From Scandinavium sp036271055 (GTDB taxonomy: Bacteria > Pseudomonadota > Gammaproteobacteria > Enterobacterales > Enterobacteriaceae): a DNA stretch of 64,000 nucleotides. Shown in pieces: positions 1 to 8,755 of this stretch (the first letter of the stretch is position 1; each line of letters starts with the position of its first letter). The position numbers were made by a program, and so were the translations under genes. The DNA lies in contig NZ_DATBBJ010000027.1 of assembly GCF_036271055.1 (NCBI RefSeq), positions 1 to 64,000 of the forward strand, read 5' to 3'. The notes below the pieces were generated by a model. It was not told the origin of the DNA. It did not search any database and worked only from the letters and a program-made list of their open reading frames with translations.

Positions 1-69
1 GAGATCGGCTTCGGTTTTAATGCCTTTAGCCAGTTCAGCCGCAAGAGCTTTAAGTTTCTTTTCGTCCAT
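1..69 (-). CDS. IS256-family transposase, N-terminal 23 codons only
   Basis: Reading leftward from the ATG at 67-69, the sequence encodes MDEKKLKALAAELAKG and then IKTEADL up to the window edge. I recognise this as the start of the IS256/Mutator-type transposase common in enterobacterial insertion sequences. The DDE catalytic domain lies beyond the edge. The gene points away from the island genes, so the element is inserted with its transposase start facing the truncated helicase gene. Whether the rest of the transposase is intact cannot be seen. Confidence 0.75.
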   Translation of the reverse strand, partial: MDEKKLKALAAELAKGIKTEADL

Positions 70-139
70 AATTTGCCTGTCTCCGTGAGTGGAGTGAACA
101 TATCAAAAACAGGCAATTACACAATTTTAATTACAGTCT
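1..139 (-). mobile_element. Left part of an IS256-family insertion sequence (runs off the window)
   Basis: The window opens inside an insertion sequence: the N-terminus of an IS256-type transposase reads out of the left edge and about 70 bases of non-coding end sequence follow it. I place the element's end near 137-141, because the helicase reading frame on its right is normal up to that point (GTFHE) and then runs into unrelated residues and a stop inside the IS end. IS256-family elements usually make 8-bp target duplications, but the other end is outside the window, so neither the duplication nor the inverted repeat can be checked. The exact boundary is inferred. Confidence 0.7.
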
Positions 140-980
140 CATGAAAAGTCCCCACCCAGAGTGCCGCTGCCGCATGTGGTTGTTTCCGGGCGATACGCTC
201 AGACATCTCTGCAGCTGCTTTATTAGAGAAAGTCAACAGGAGTATGCGTCGTGGATCAATTCCATCATTAAACAGACTTTCCACTCTCGCTACGAGGGTT
301 CGCGTTTTGCCTGTACCCGGCCCCGCCTGGAGCAAGAAAGCTTTCCCTCTATGCCTAACCGCTTCAATTTGCTTGTCATTAAGCGACATATCTGGTTCGG
401 GCTGGCGTGGTTTATGCTCAACCATTGGAAGTAGCATTGCATCAAGCATCTGTTGGGCGACAACATCGAAAGGTGCACCGAGTTTGCTGGATATATCACT
501 ACAGCTCATACCACATTCAAGATGTAACTTTTTAACAACCGAACGCGGTAGCAGAAACTCCCTGGCGAAAAGATCCATCTGAACTTCGCGCCGTTGACGA
601 TGGCTATAATCTACAACACGGTCTATTCCCGATGGCGTAGGTTCTGCTGTACGCGCAGGGTCGATATCGATGACATATTCATCCTGCGTATCGTCGCCTA
701 ACTCAACATGCCCGATTTCGTGTGCAACAAGAAATGCTTGCTCGAACAATGAACCAGAATCTTCATGTGTAATTAACCGGTAAGCACTATCGAAAAACGC
801 ACGGCTACCATTTAGCTCATCAGAACCTTGTAAACATTTCTCTACGTCGATACTACGAGAATTAGCTTCACCAACAACAAAAGCATAAGGCTTCCAGGGA
901 TCTAAACCTCTGCTGATAGCAGCATAATGTAGTTGCTCAGCACGCTGGCGCGCAATCTCGATGGCATCCACGTCATTCAT
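117..980 (-). pseudogene. ImmA/IrrE metallopeptidase fused to UvrD-type helicase, truncated by the IS
   Basis: The first ~200 residues form an ImmA/IrrE-type zinc peptidase: HEIGH (HExxH) at about residues 87-91, followed by the usual FAREFLLP segment near 134-141. From about residue 200 a UvrD/Rep superfamily 1 helicase begins, with a Q-motif-like LNDKQIEAV, Walker A GPGTGKT near 221-227, motif Ia TFSNKAAAEM and motif Ib GTFHE. The protein then ends after a short unrelated tail, where the IS has inserted; a full UvrD helicase would need about 500 more residues. The ATG at 978-980 overlaps the end of the preceding gene by 8 bases, so it is the last gene of a three-gene operon. ImmA/IrrE peptidases of known systems cleave repressors (ImmR, DdrO). 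The helicase is certainly lost in this copy, while the peptidase part could still be made. Confidence 0.8.
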
Positions 981-1542
981 CTCCCTTTATTATTTCTTGA
1001 ATACGCTCTTCAGAAACTTGTGCATCACGTAGAATCTTTTCGAAAGATGTTCTGGTCGATGCTGTGGGCTTAACATCCGATTTATAACTTCGGCTAACAG
1101 GCGCTTGCGGTGGTTGTGTTAAAAAATTCCTTAGTTGCACGGTTGTCACCTGTAGCGATTCCGCAAGGCTACTAAGAAAGTGTAAGGGAATAGAGGCTAA
1201 ATCAACTCTTCTTCCGCCAAAAGCAATTAAAACCTGTTTTGGAAGGTTAAGTAGCTTTGCTGCGGCTGAGAACCGCTGTGGAGGTATATTCACTTGTACA
1301 ATCTGCTGGGTAAGACCGGTCCGAAAACGCTCCATCGCCGATTCAACACTCAGTACATCAGTCGCAGTAAGAGGCATATCGTCGTCAACTTCACGAGCCA
1401 GTTCGCGCGAAAGGTCGACCAATTCTTCCGCATATTCAGGGAATTCAATCAGATACCTTAGTAAAATATCTTTACCTGTGTCGAATTCAACTGAGAAATC
1501 TCTCAGCACATCTGCACGAGAAATAGTCTGATTTTTCATCAT
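973..1542 (-). CDS. Unrecognised 189-residue protein between sigma-like and ImmA-UvrD genes
   Basis: I do not recognise this protein. It is acidic in its N-terminal half, has no signal peptide or membrane segment, and contains a central predicted-helical stretch (about residues 85-140) with the feel of a small helix-turn-helix or Cro-like fold, then a Pro/Ser/Thr-rich linker and a short charged helix at the end. The start ATG at 1540-1542 overlaps the TGA of the sigma-like gene (ATGA), and its own stop lies 8 bases inside the next gene, so the three are translationally coupled. By analogy with repressor-peptidase pairs it could be the substrate of the ImmA/IrrE domain or a partner (for example an anti-sigma) of the upstream protein. 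This is inference from position only. Confidence 0.7.
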   Translation of the reverse strand: MMKNQTISRADVLRDFSVEFDTGKDILLRYLIEFPEYAEELVDLSRELAREVDDDMPLTATDVLSVESAMERFRTGLTQQIVQVNIPPQRFSAAAKLLNLPKQVLIAFGGRRVDLASIPLHFLSSLAESLQVTTVQLRNFLTQPPQAPVSRSYKSDVKPTASTRTSFEKILRDAQVSEERIQEIIKGDE

Positions 1543-2315
1543 ACCTTCTCCTTTTCTTCAAGGCGTTTACGCAATGTTGCAAATGCATAATCGCGGTGAG
1601 TACGAATGGTTTTGTCCGACTTCTTTAATGCGTTACTGATTGTCATTTCATTTGGATCTTTTGAGGTAATGGGTACTTCTTGACGCCACATCTCAACGAT
1701 ACGCCGTTGAAGTGGTGGTAGAGCATTAATCGCGGCATCCAACCTTCGTCGGTAATTTTCTTTGTCAAGTTCATGTGCATCGAAGGGATCGTAGGATTCT
1801 ATCGCTCTTTCAACCTCTGGCGAGATCTCTTCGTCTTCATAACCAAGCTCTTGAGTTCGGTTTTCTTTAGATTGAACTTGTCTTATCGCATCAACTCGAT
1901 CTCTAGCTAACGCGCCATTAAAATTAATTTCAAAATAGTCAAGCCGATCATCGTAATCAGCTTGATCTATCAATAGCAGGTCTATGAAATCATCACGGAC
2001 TTTGTCCCGGATCGCCATACTGCTCATCGATGCTGTTTTTCCATCCAGGCTATTGGGCTTAGGGAGGTTCCGGTGAATTCTTTCCAGCAAAGCTTTAAGC
2101 AACGTTTCACGGAGTGAAACGTTGCCTGTATTTCGTACAAAATAAAGTAAAGCTTCACTCGAGATAAAACCGGGGGTGTTTTTAGGCCAAACAGCACCTC
2201 TGCTTGCAACATCATCATCACTGAGCTTTTCAAGTTCATTGATCTCAGCCTCAACGATTTCTCGCCGAGTATAAACCACACCTTCTCTGGTTAATTTTCT
2301 TAGTGGTCGAGCCAT
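1539..2315 (-). CDS. Sigma-70-like factor with a C-terminal region 4 domain
   Basis: This 258-residue protein has a C-terminal domain (about residues 195-252) that reads like sigma region 4: INALPPLQRRIVEMWRQ, then a helix-turn-helix with KKSDKTIRTHRDYAFATLRK, the pattern in which sigma factors contact a -35 element. The N-terminal 190 residues are charged and helical and do not show a clear region 2 to me, so it may be a diverged sigma factor or a DNA-binding regulator that borrowed region 4. It is the first gene of a coupled operon with the 189-residue protein and the ImmA-UvrD fusion. An AT-rich gap of 112 bases separates it from jetD, so it probably has its own promoter. Confidence 0.7.
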   Translation of the reverse strand: MARPLRKLTREGVVYTRREIVEAEINELEKLSDDDVASRGAVWPKNTPGFISSEALLYFVRNTGNVSLRETLLKALLERIHRNLPKPNSLDGKTASMSSMAIRDKVRDDFIDLLLIDQADYDDRLDYFEINFNGALARDRVDAIRQVQSKENRTQELGYEDEEISPEVERAIESYDPFDAHELDKENYRRRLDAAINALPPLQRRIVEMWRQEVPITSKDPNEMTISNALKKSDKTIRTHRDYAFATLRKRLEEKEKV

Positions 2316-2427
2316 AATCCACCCTGCACTTGATGATTTTTATAAAATTATCAATAAATAAGCTTAACAATTAAAGCATTTTTCTTAGGATACAGGAAAG
2401 CGCCGTTCTGCTAAATCGCCTCATAAC
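2316..2427 (-). promoter_or_regulatory. AT-rich gap likely holding the promoter of the sigma-like operon
   Basis: The 112 bases between the jetD stop and the sigma-like gene are strongly AT-rich (about 2330-2390) compared with the flanking genes. They contain several TTGNNA- and TATAAT-like hexamers on the minus strand and no strong terminator hairpin. I read this as a promoter region, but cannot fix the exact -35 and -10, and read-through from the jet operon is possible. Confidence 0.35.
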
Positions 2428-3402
2428 TTATATTATTACCGTTTCTGCCATCAGATTACCCATCAACCTCTGTATCGCTGCAATACAACGGTAATCCACA
2501 ACCAGCACCTCCTGTTCAATCCAGCGCTGTTCCTGCATTAATTGCGTAAGTTGAGGGCAATCCGGCGCGGTATCCCAGGCATATTTTCCAGCCCCTATCA
2601 TGTCATTAACCTTATGTGCTGACGGCCAAAAGTCCGGTAACCAGATCCGGCAGGGTCGGGCCAATGCGTGAGATAGTTGTCGCGCGATCGTCAAACCATT
2701 CGGATCGAGATCGGGAAAATGTACCCAAGGTATATCCTGCCCGTATTGCGAAATCCACCGGCAGGCGGGTTGATAATTCAGGCCGGGAGCAAAAATCAGT
2801 ATCAAACCATCGACAAGCGGCATATCAACATAAGCACCTAAATTTTCGACGGTCATGATCAATTGCGCCGATGACATGTCCACAGAGAGTAAATCAAGTA
2901 GCATTCGTTCTGGCAGACAACATTCCGAACGCCATCGACTCTCATCATCGGCAAACAAAACGTTTTCCCTGTTATTGCAGGTAAACGTTAACCGCAGCTC
3001 CGTCCCCTGACTACGAAACCGTAAGACATCATCATAGGTAACGGCCTGCCCTTTGACTAAGGGGTGGCTCAGACCTGCTTTACTGTTACCTCGCCATGCC
3101 GACGCTGATTTATGATGGATCCTCTGCATTCGGCGAGGGATAGCCGGACGATGCTCTTTCCTGCCAATGATCTGTTGTTGTATCTGTTGCTGTACCTGCG
3201 CGAGTAGAATTTCCAGGCGTTCACTTTCCACCAGCCGCCAGCGATTGCGCGTGGAAGGGATGATAATACCCAGCTCAGCCAGATAATTTCGTAGCGACTT
3301 TTCCTTAGCATTTTCGAACATCATTTGCCGTTCTTTCAGTTGCTGAAGAATATCGCCAAGCTCACTGACCGGGAAACCTAACTGAAACAATTCATTATAC
3401 AT
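2428..3402 (-). CDS. jetD: Wadjet nuclease subunit JetD (TOPRIM protein)
   Basis: The 324-residue protein has an N-terminal helical and winged-helix-like part (to about residue 150) and a C-terminal TOPRIM domain. The domain shows the conserved glutamate in TVENLGAY (about residue 185) and the acidic motif in HFPDLDPNG (about 228-236), as in the topoisomerase VI-like JetD/MksG subunits. In Wadjet systems JetD is the metal-dependent nuclease that cuts small circular DNA after the SMC complex has extruded it. Its ATG at 3400-3402 overlaps the jetC stop by one base (TAATG), so it is the last gene of the jetABCD operon. Family recognition rests on the motifs plus the context; the DUF subtype was not assigned. 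Confidence 0.85.
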   Translation of the reverse strand: MYNELFQLGFPVSELGDILQQLKERQMMFENAKEKSLRNYLAELGIIIPSTRNRWRLVESERLEILLAQVQQQIQQQIIGRKEHRPAIPRRMQRIHHKSASAWRGNSKAGLSHPLVKGQAVTYDDVLRFRSQGTELRLTFTCNNRENVLFADDESRWRSECCLPERMLLDLLSVDMSSAQLIMTVENLGAYVDMPLVDGLILIFAPGLNYQPACRWISQYGQDIPWVHFPDLDPNGLTIARQLSHALARPCRIWLPDFWPSAHKVNDMIGAGKYAWDTAPDCPQLTQLMQEQRWIEQEVLVVDYRCIAAIQRLMGNLMAETVII

Positions 3403-6400
3403 TAAATTGTTTTCACCTCGTCACTTTCAGCATTCTCTGCTGTAGCCAGATAGCTATCAACGTCAAACGGCAACTGCCGGGCGTCGCGGACACCGGTAAT
3501 TTTCACCTGATGACGCGTAACAGTTTGCCCGTTGTCTCCCGTGTTCTCAGTTCTGACTATGCGCACCAACTGGTAGCCAGTTCCGGTAATTTTCCCTAAC
3601 GTTTCCGGGGCCGCAACCAACATCTGGCACCCAGTTCTTACTGCCAGTTCGTGGACTGTCGCCTGAGAGGCGGCATCCAGACGGGAAACCTCGTCCATCA
3701 CCAGCGGCAAAGTGAAAGGCTCTTTATTGCCATGAGAACTGCGTCCCCAGTGCCTGAGCACGGCAATCAGCACTGCCAGCCCGGAGCCGATTCGTTCCCC
3801 GGTTGACAGGCTGGAAGCGTTCAGTGGTTCAAATTGCTCTGCACCGCAACGCTGTATTAGCGTTTTTACATCCAGGTAGTTACGGTGATCCAGCAAATGT
3901 GAACCATCAATTTCATGTTGATTGATCTTTTTATACAGGCCCGCCAACGCTTCGGTAACGGTTCCTGCCGTGGAAAAGAGATCATCCATGCCATAACCAC
4001 CTGATTTAAGCGCGTTCAGGGTATCCTGAAAATGTTTAACCGTCCTGGCCTCAAGACGCACACTGGCAACCTGCCCAAAGCCAATTCCGGTAAGTTCAGC
4101 GCTTAACCGGCTTATCGCCCTTTTTTCATCGTTGATCCGGCGCGATAGCGCGTCGGCCAGTTCATCTCGGCGCATCTGGAACGCAGCTTCGGTTTCCGCC
4201 AGCATCCTCTGTGCGTCTTTAGCCACCTGAGACAAGGCCTGCAACATTTCCCGAGGTTGCGTGGTGCGCTGGATATCCTGACGGGCACGTCGGCGAAACA
4301 GCGCCACTGCGCGGCTATAAAGCGTGGCACAGACTTCAGCGATATCAGATGTATCCTGACCGCAGGACGCTAATTGCTGCATGAAGGGGTCGGCTGAAGA
4401 AATAGAATATCCAATAGTTAACCGGGTCAGTTGAGTCAGTAATGGCTGATTGACCAGCAAAAGCGCTCCTGGTGATGGCGCTTTGCCATTTATCATCATT
4501 TCGCGCATTTCAGGTTCCAGCTCTCCATAAGAGCCATCGGCTTTTAATGCACTTATAATTCCGTTGCGTTGCTGAGTTATCTGTTCAATTTCTTCTGTCA
4601 AGGTAGTGAGTTTGTTATTTTGATTTGTCAGGTTTAATTCTTCTTTTGAGCGTTGCTGATGCGTCTCAGACGTTTTTGTATTGTACTCTCTTAAATTGTT
4701 ATTCAGTTTTTCAAGTTTGTCCTGTAAATGCGCCAGTTGTGAGGCAAGATTAGTTTCCAGGCCAAATGTGTAAGGAAATGGCAAATTATCCAGGTCATTT
4801 TTTGCATCATCACGATTCTGGCGGTGGCGAGTAATCGCGGATGTTATATCTAAATAAAACTTATCTGTTTTAGCTAACTCTTTTTTTGCATTTGTGAGTT
4901 CTTGTTTAATCCAGTCGCCTTCCTGTTCCAGCCGCTTTTGATCGCCTGACAAGAGGATTTGCGCTTGTGCTTCATCTTCCAGTATTTTCTGAGCATTAAC
5001 ATATTCCGGGTTAAGGTGAGCACGCACACTGTCTAACTGTTTCACCAGTCGAACGCGCATTGCGGAGGTTTGCCAGGTTTTCTCATTCTGCTCAACCTGC
5101 TGACGTATTTGCGCTATATTCTCCGGGTATTCTTCCCGTAGCAATGGATACTCTTTTTCTATCTGATTAATTAACGACTGATAGCGTTTGATATCACGCC
5201 CGGCAGCTTCAGCCCGCTTTATCTGATCAGCAATCTCGGCCAGCTCCTGAGGATAATCCCGAAACAGGATTTTACTGTCTGGCTCACATTCCTGTAGCGC
5301 CTGCAAGAGATCCCAATTTTTTTTCCACTGACTGGACACGCTTCTATGTTTTTCGTAGATATCTGTCAGAGCAGTAAGACGATGACCGCGCTGTCGGCGT
5401 GCATCCTCCAGCGGCGGTTCGTCACTCCAGATAAATGAGGGGGCTGCGCTAACGGCCTTAAGATGTTCGTTGTTGCGTTCAACGTCTTCAATCTCACGTT
5501 CCAGCGTCTCGCTCTTTTCTTCTGCCAGTTGAATCTGTTGGTCTAATTGAAGGATAAGCGCCTCGCGGGCTTTATCACCTAACACAGGCTCTGAACGTAT
5601 CTGGCTGATGCGGCGGTATCGCGGTTCATCTATAACACACCAAGGCGGGAGGATACTTTCCACCGTGTTATATTCGTCGGTGATATCTTTAAAAAGTAAT
5701 TCCGACTCGAACGACCCGGTGCGCAAAACGTCTATCGGCTGAGTTACACTGATCAACAAAATATCGGGAAGTGGCCATTGCTCATCGTATTGTGTAAGCA
5801 ATTGTCTGGCGGCATCATCGACATCACCATTGACAAGTATGGCAAACATTAACGGTCCTAATGCCGCCTCAAAATATCCGGCGTCCTGTACTTCGATATC
5901 TGCGTACAGTTCAGCAACCGATATTCCCGATACGTCAGCAGCAAGAGCCCGCAAATACTCAAGACTTCCGGCTTCTCTTCCACTCAGTTTGTCACGACGC
6001 CCCTGGCATTGTTTGATTTCCGTTTCGTAGCCAATGACTACCTGCCGAAGTGATTTAACATGTAACACATGGTCAAGAATAAGTTGTTCGCAGCGTTGCG
6101 GCGTTAAATTATCATCAGGAAAAATAGTGTGTAAATAGCTAACCGATGGCTGATACTGGTGCCACTGCTGACTCTGTTGCTCATAGCGTACAATATCGAT
6201 ATCAAGCTGCTTAATTTGTTCCTTTACTTCAGTCTGGCGTTGCGCTAATTGTTCCTTTTGTTCATTTAAGTGCAATTCTTGCTCTTGTTGCATCGCCAGT
6301 TGTTGCGCAAAATCCTCATCGCTCAATGGTAACGATAACATGCCTGCATCACGAAGCCGTTGCTGAAGACGCCGCTGTTTTTGATGATCGCTTTGTAACG

Positions 6401-7985
6401 TCTTTTGATACTGTTGCCGCCCACCCAGTTGAGCGTCTTCGATACGCCATTTTTCCAGTTGACCACATTTTTCCATAAACCAGCGCTGAGCGTCTGGAGG
6501 AGAGATATCATCCCCCAGTTTTCGCGCGCTGTTTGCGGCAAAAGTATAAGCATCCAGGATATTCTGATGAGATCGTAATTGGCGCTCCACATGGTTGAGG
6601 GCATTTTCCGCCTCTTTTTCCTGCTTCACGAGCTGTTCAATGAATGCGCTTAATCCAGACAGCGTAAAAGTCATATTCCATTGGTTAATCTCATCATAGA
6701 GCTGTTTTGCATGGTTATATTGCGATGCCATTTTCTGAGCAATGTCATAACGCGACACGACATTATATAACTGTTTGGCTATGCGTAGCTGGCTCTCTTC
6801 ATTCTCACTTTTTTTTCTTTCCAGCTCATCCACAATACCTTGCTGGAGTTTACTTGCTTCTTCTGCACTCTCTAACTGCGGTTCAAGTTTATTCAGTTCA
6901 CCAATTGCTTTTTGCTCTTGATCAAAGTAAATCCTACCGCCATTAGCGCATAACCGTCGGGGTTCAATATCGCTTATCTGCTGTTGCGTTACAGACTGTT
7001 CCGATTTTATGGCGTCTTCCTTACGCCTCAGCGTACTCAGGGTTTCTTCAATTTTTTCCAGCTCACGTTCAATCCGATACTTTTCTCTCTGAATAGTCGT
7101 GCGCTCTTCATCATTCATCGCGAGAGTTTTCTCAATAACTGACCACGTATTGGCTGAAAATGATAAGCTCCACGTAAGTAATGAATTAAAAAATTGATAA
7201 TCCTTTTGATAATTTTGCAGGTCTTGCTGTGTAAGCCTGACTTTAATCATGGACTCATGCACCATATTCACTACGGAATGTATATTCCCGCGAGTATGGG
7301 CCATTAAATAAGCGCTGAGATGTTTTTCTATCGATTTATCCAGACGCCCGGCCATTGCCGAATGAAGGATCTGGGCCAGACGGTATTTATCATCGGGTGA
7401 CTGACAGGCTCGAGGTAAAATGCCATGCTGAAATAGTGCCAACATGTAGGCATTTGGGTCTTTAAATGTCTGAATTGCGCATCCTAACAGTGCAGCTTTA
7501 TCACGTAACTGCTCTGTCGTTACCGGGTGAGCCACTTGTCCTTTACGATCAAGTAAACAATCCAGTGGGTTAACGCTATCGGGAAGTTTCAAACAAAATA
7601 GCTGGGTTTCTAATGTTGTTCCTGTCTTTTTTTCAGCCCTAACAATATACAGATGCCGTTGACCAGTTCCCCGGGCTTCAATCTCCAGAGCAACAATACT
7701 GGGCTGTCCTAAGCGTGGAAACATTTCGCTGTCTTTTATTGATGTTGAAACTTTGAAATCATCCTTTGTCCCTAAGCTAATGTAGCGAATATCAGGGATC
7801 TGGCTGAACATAAACGCGCCCAACAAAGACGTTTTTCCCGCACCATTATTGCCCAACAATGAAACGGTACCGCCATACTGCCGCGATTTACGCAATCCGT
7901 GAGGATTCACCAGATTTAACGTTCGGGCCATAATGCCATTAATGTTGACAATACTAAGGCTACGTATCAGAGGGTAGTGGTTCAC
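3402..7985 (-). CDS. jetC: Wadjet SMC-like ATPase JetC (MukB-related)
   Basis: This 1527-residue SMC-type ATPase has Walker A GNNGAGKTS near residue 46, two long Glu/Gln/Lys-rich coiled-coil arms (about 285-600 and 830-1260) around a globular hinge (about 650-800), a C-terminal ABC signature SLSTGERIGSG near 1393 and Walker B LPLVMDEVSRLD near 1427. In Wadjet it forms the loop-extruding motor with JetA and JetB and presents plasmid DNA to JetD. It starts at a GTG that overlaps the jetB stop (GTGA). The length is close to that of housekeeping MukB, but MukB sits with smtA-mukF-mukE and never with a TOPRIM gene, so this is a defence copy. All catalytic motifs look intact. Confidence 0.9.
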   Translation of the reverse strand: MNHYPLIRSLSIVNINGIMARTLNLVNPHGLRKSRQYGGTVSLLGNNGAGKTSLLGAFMFSQIPDIRYISLGTKDDFKVSTSIKDSEMFPRLGQPSIVALEIEARGTGQRHLYIVRAEKKTGTTLETQLFCLKLPDSVNPLDCLLDRKGQVAHPVTTEQLRDKAALLGCAIQTFKDPNAYMLALFQHGILPRACQSPDDKYRLAQILHSAMAGRLDKSIEKHLSAYLMAHTRGNIHSVVNMVHESMIKVRLTQQDLQNYQKDYQFFNSLLTWSLSFSANTWSVIEKTLAMNDEERTTIQREKYRIERELEKIEETLSTLRRKEDAIKSEQSVTQQQISDIEPRRLCANGGRIYFDQEQKAIGELNKLEPQLESAEEASKLQQGIVDELERKKSENEESQLRIAKQLYNVVSRYDIAQKMASQYNHAKQLYDEINQWNMTFTLSGLSAFIEQLVKQEKEAENALNHVERQLRSHQNILDAYTFAANSARKLGDDISPPDAQRWFMEKCGQLEKWRIEDAQLGGRQQYQKTLQSDHQKQRRLQQRLRDAGMLSLPLSDEDFAQQLAMQQEQELHLNEQKEQLAQRQTEVKEQIKQLDIDIVRYEQQSQQWHQYQPSVSYLHTIFPDDNLTPQRCEQLILDHVLHVKSLRQVVIGYETEIKQCQGRRDKLSGREAGSLEYLRALAADVSGISVAELYADIEVQDAGYFEAALGPLMFAILVNGDVDDAARQLLTQYDEQWPLPDILLISVTQPIDVLRTGSFESELLFKDITDEYNTVESILPPWCVIDEPRYRRISQIRSEPVLGDKAREALILQLDQQIQLAEEKSETLEREIEDVERNNEHLKAVSAAPSFIWSDEPPLEDARRQRGHRLTALTDIYEKHRSVSSQWKKNWDLLQALQECEPDSKILFRDYPQELAEIADQIKRAEAAGRDIKRYQSLINQIEKEYPLLREEYPENIAQIRQQVEQNEKTWQTSAMRVRLVKQLDSVRAHLNPEYVNAQKILEDEAQAQILLSGDQKRLEQEGDWIKQELTNAKKELAKTDKFYLDITSAITRHRQNRDDAKNDLDNLPFPYTFGLETNLASQLAHLQDKLEKLNNNLREYNTKTSETHQQRSKEELNLTNQNNKLTTLTEEIEQITQQRNGIISALKADGSYGELEPEMREMMINGKAPSPGALLLVNQPLLTQLTRLTIGYSISSADPFMQQLASCGQDTSDIAEVCATLYSRAVALFRRRARQDIQRTTQPREMLQALSQVAKDAQRMLAETEAAFQMRRDELADALSRRINDEKRAISRLSAELTGIGFGQVASVRLEARTVKHFQDTLNALKSGGYGMDDLFSTAGTVTEALAGLYKKINQHEIDGSHLLDHRNYLDVKTLIQRCGAEQFEPLNASSLSTGERIGSGLAVLIAVLRHWGRSSHGNKEPFTLPLVMDEVSRLDAASQATVHELAVRTGCQMLVAAPETLGKITGTGYQLVRIVRTENTGDNGQTVTRHQVKITGVRDARQLPFDVDSYLATAENAESDEVKTI

Positions 7986-8755
7986 GATTGTTCCCCTTCA
8001 TGAGTCCCGGAAGCAAATAAATCACCCGTTGCATCCATTTCTTCTTCGGCAGAGAAACGATCGCTCTCTGCCAAATCTTCATCTACACTATCCCGCGATG
8101 CCTCATCAATATTGACCAGATAACCCTCCTGAATCAGTTCAGCCAGGCGTTGGGGTATTTCTGACTCTTGCTGTAATCCTCGCAGCGGTTCAATAAAACG
8201 ATAGATTGCGGGTGTTGTCTGGAAGGATTGCCGATCCTTAGAGAGTTGAATAAAAGCATAGCGATCGAATACTATGAGCGCCTTTCTGATTTCATCCTGG
8301 ATTTTAGACAAATCGTATTGGGTCTGTTGGCCTGGACGACGACGAAATAACTCCAGCAGTCTGGTTTCAGATAATTGATTACTCATTCGCTCCAGTAGTT
8401 GATTCGTTGTGAACCACTCTTTTTGGCTAAGCTGTTTTTCGAGTTCCATTGCAACAATAATCAAACCAGTGACCATCTGCAACTCATTAAATCGTTCTAA
8501 GGGTATTTTTCCACGGCGCTGAGGTAGTAAGTAATAAACAGATTCATTGGAAAAACATAAAGATAAAGACAAGCAGTCGTAATATTCACTAAGCGGACTA
8601 AATGCCTGATTAACAAATGAATACAGCATATAATCCACAGGTAATATGTTAATCCCTCTACGTAATTTATAATCCACAACGGGGAATAGAGGTGATTTCA
8701 TCACATCCAAAAATGTATTAAATTGATCACCCTGTGTAGATTCATGCTCAGTCAT
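7982..8755 (-). CDS. jetB: Wadjet subunit JetB (MukE-like)
   Basis: This protein of about 257 residues is soluble, rich in helices and ends in a strongly acidic tail (about residues 215-255). Its position between the kleisin-like and SMC-like genes, its size and its winged-helix-like segments fit JetB/MksE, the MukE-like dimer that bridges the kleisin. I place the start at the ATG at 8753-8755, which has an AAGGTGA ribosome-binding site seven bases upstream and overlaps the end of jetA; a GTG at 8764 is possible but lies within that site. The identification depends more on the operon than on sequence motifs. Confidence 0.82.
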   Translation of the reverse strand: MTEHESTQGDQFNTFLDVMKSPLFPVVDYKLRRGINILPVDYMLYSFVNQAFSPLSEYYDCLSLSLCFSNESVYYLLPQRRGKIPLERFNELQMVTGLIIVAMELEKQLSQKEWFTTNQLLERMSNQLSETRLLELFRRRPGQQTQYDLSKIQDEIRKALIVFDRYAFIQLSKDRQSFQTTPAIYRFIEPLRGLQQESEIPQRLAELIQEGYLVNIDEASRDSVDEDLAESDRFSAEEEMDATGDLFASGTHEGEQS

